Shown here: positions 62,900-64,000 of the stretch, piece after piece
How the letters are laid out: the number at the start of each line of letters is the position of its first letter
Position numbering within the stretch: the stretch's first letter is position 1
Source: Catellatospora methionotrophica
Lineage (GTDB): Bacteria; Actinomycetota; Actinomycetes; Mycobacteriales; Micromonosporaceae
NCBI RefSeq assembly: GCF_011297335.1
Contig: NZ_JAAOTJ010000019.1
Coordinates: 1-64,000, forward strand
DNA: 64,000 nucleotides
Reading direction: 5' to 3'
Translations under genes and position numbers: made by a program
The notes under the pieces: generated by a model
What the model was told of the DNA's origin: nothing
Databases searched by the model: none
The model's input: the letters and a program-made list of their open reading frames with translations, nothing else

Positions 62900-64000
62900 T
62901 CACTTGAGTTTGATCGTGACCGGTTCGCTGCGGTCGCTGCCGACGCGGGCCACGATCTCGTACGGCCCGACCGCGGGCGAGGGCCCGGCGGGCACCCGGC
63001 GGCCCTTTTTCACACACGTGTTGCTGGTCTTGCCGTTCCAGGTCACCTGGTACGTGCGCGACTGCCCCGGCCCGAACTTGACCACCTGGTTGCCGTGCAG
63101 CGGGCCGCAGTCGTCCGACGACCACACCTTCTCGCCGTCGCGCAGCAGCTGAAGTTCCTGCAGGTCGGCCCCGACGTCACGGGTACACGAGCGCTTGGAG
63201 GTGTTCTGCACCTTCAGCGTGATGGTCAGCGGGCTCTTGCGGGCCACGGTCGTCTTGGCGGGCGCGGCGGTGACCTTCAGCTCGCCGTCGGTGCACAGCT
63301 TCTTGTCCACGCCGCTGGTCTTGGGCGCGGCCCCGGCCTGCTCGGCGTAGCGCACCCGGTAGATCTTCGACTTGGCCGCGTACGGGCCGTCCTTGACGTC
63401 GTCGGGGTACAGCGCGCTGAAGTAGAGCCCGTCCGCGCCCGCGGCCAGCCCGGCGACCGTGGACTTGCCGTTGCCGTTGTACTCGATCAGCGTCTTGGGC
63501 CCGGTGGCCTTGCCCTTGTCGTCGAAGGCGAACATGACGATGCGCTTGCCGCGCACCTGCGGGCCGGAGGCGTAGGTGGGGCCGCTCTCGGAGATGTAGG
63601 CGTTGCCGTACACCTCCTTCGGGAAGCCCGCGCCCTGCCCGCCCTCCTCCTGCACGAAGGTGATGCCGACCGGGGCGTGCGCGACGGTCCAGTTGTAGAG
63701 CGCCTTGTTCTTCATCGCGCTGTCGCCGACGTACCAGCCGAAGTCGGTGCCCCGGGTGACGCGGGCGAACCGGTCCATCGACGGGCCGTTCTCCACCGAG
63801 TAGTGCTGCCCGTCGGCGGCCCGCCACGCGCCGCCGAACGGGTTGCGGAAGCCCAGGGCGTAGATGTAGTCCTTGGCCTTGATCCCGTCCTTGGCGTCGT
63901 AGAACGGGTTGTCCTCCGGCGCGCTGCCGTCCAGGTTGACCCGCAGCACCTTGCCCCGGAAGGAGTTCTTGTCCTTGGCCGTCTTCGGCTCGAACGCGTC
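62900..64000 (-). CDS. PQQ-dependent sugar dehydrogenase-like (GSDH) secreted protein, 3' part
   Basis: The coding frame runs from the stop codon at 62900 past the right window edge, so the N-terminus is missing. The visible ~366 residues start inside a glucose/sorbosone dehydrogenase-type beta-propeller (RGKVLRVNLDGSAPEDNPFY, YIYALGFRNPFGGAWR, DFGWYVGDSAM, YGNAYISESGPTYASGPQ), followed by a C-terminal Ig-like domain with four cysteines (KKLCTDGELKV, TSKRSCTRDVG, SSDDCGPLHGN, TSNTCVKKG), likely disulfide-bonded and extracellular. Whether PQQ binds cannot be told from this part. Confidence 0.85.
   Translation of the reverse strand, partial: DAFEPKTAKDKNSFRGKVLRVNLDGSAPEDNPFYDAKDGIKAKDYIYALGFRNPFGGAWRAADGQHYSVENGPSMDRFARVTRGTDFGWYVGDSAMKNKALYNWTVAHAPVGITFVQEEGGQGAGFPKEVYGNAYISESGPTYASGPQVRGKRIVMFAFDDKGKATGPKTLIEYNGNGKSTVAGLAAGADGLYFSALYPDDVKDGPYAAKSKIYRVRYAEQAGAAPKTSGVDKKLCTDGELKVTAAPAKTTVARKSPLTITLKVQNTSKRSCTRDVGADLQELQLLRDGEKVWSSDDCGPLHGNQVVKFGPGQSRTYQVTWNGKTSNTCVKKGRRVPAGPSPAVGPYEIVARVGSDRSEPVTIKLK

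Overview
The window is high-GC actinobacterial chromosome, most likely from the family Micromonosporaceae (genus not determinable by reading). Reasons: GTG, TTG and even ATC starts, 1-4 bp stop/start overlaps, an actinobacterial rrn leader, a BldD orthologue carrying the c-di-GMP motif, actinobacterial integration host factor (mIHF), a degenerate PriA, and an EF-P with a PGKGP loop. Almost all of the window is core metabolism and information processing; the novelty lies in repeated intergenic hairpins, a small toxin locus and a few altered genes.

Layout. 1-645: 5' end of a 16S rRNA gene (minus strand) with its leader and promoter. 646-4450: tyrS, a shortened Rv2629/baeRF-type protein, a 3-methyladenine DNA glycosylase and an unknown protein. 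4589-12079: arginine cluster argC-J-B-D-F-R-H (minus strand, argG absent) with an ARG-box-like palindrome over the argC promoter. 12092-14979: a secreted TNT-domain toxin-like protein overlapping a tiny acidic gene (candidate immunity), divergent from an ArsR regulator plus MFS exporter. 15159-22829: infC-rpmI-rplT-trmH family, then pheS-pheT-folP2-like-RibD-like, with leader structures before pheS and infC. 23162-30816: a PH-domain protein, hisG, hisE, a quinone-oxidoreductase-like gene and a GerMN lipoprotein inserted before ribH-ribBA-ribE-ribD. 30948-40893: REC-GGDEF protein, rpe, rsmB, fmt, def, priA, metK, coaBC, rpoZ. 40926-53069: gmk, mihF, and the pyrimidine operon pyrR-B-C-carA-carB-pyrD-[bioA]-pyrF. 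53380-54962: bldD, nusB, efp. 55146-59515: accessory two-component system, two lipoproteins and an unknown protein. 59538-62790: aroC-K-B-Q. 62900-64000: 3' part of a PQQ/GSDH-type sugar dehydrogenase.

How the genes work together. Most genes are on the minus strand in long, tightly coupled operons that supply arginine, pyrimidines, riboflavin, part of the histidine pathway, chorismate precursors, S-adenosylmethionine, CoA and the translation machinery (TyrRS, PheRS, IF3, L20, L35, EF-P, Fmt, Def, RsmB). BldD and a REC-GGDEF protein lie in the same window, so c-di-GMP signalling may touch development here.

The strongest structural signal is three families of long hairpin repeats (A: 4 copies with a fixed 17-nt loop; B: 4 copies with covarying arms; C: a loopless 54-bp palindrome, and a related set inside the 5' end of bioA where a 63-bp exact tandem duplication has lengthened the protein). 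No CRISPR array, tRNA gene, insertion sequence or prophage was seen.
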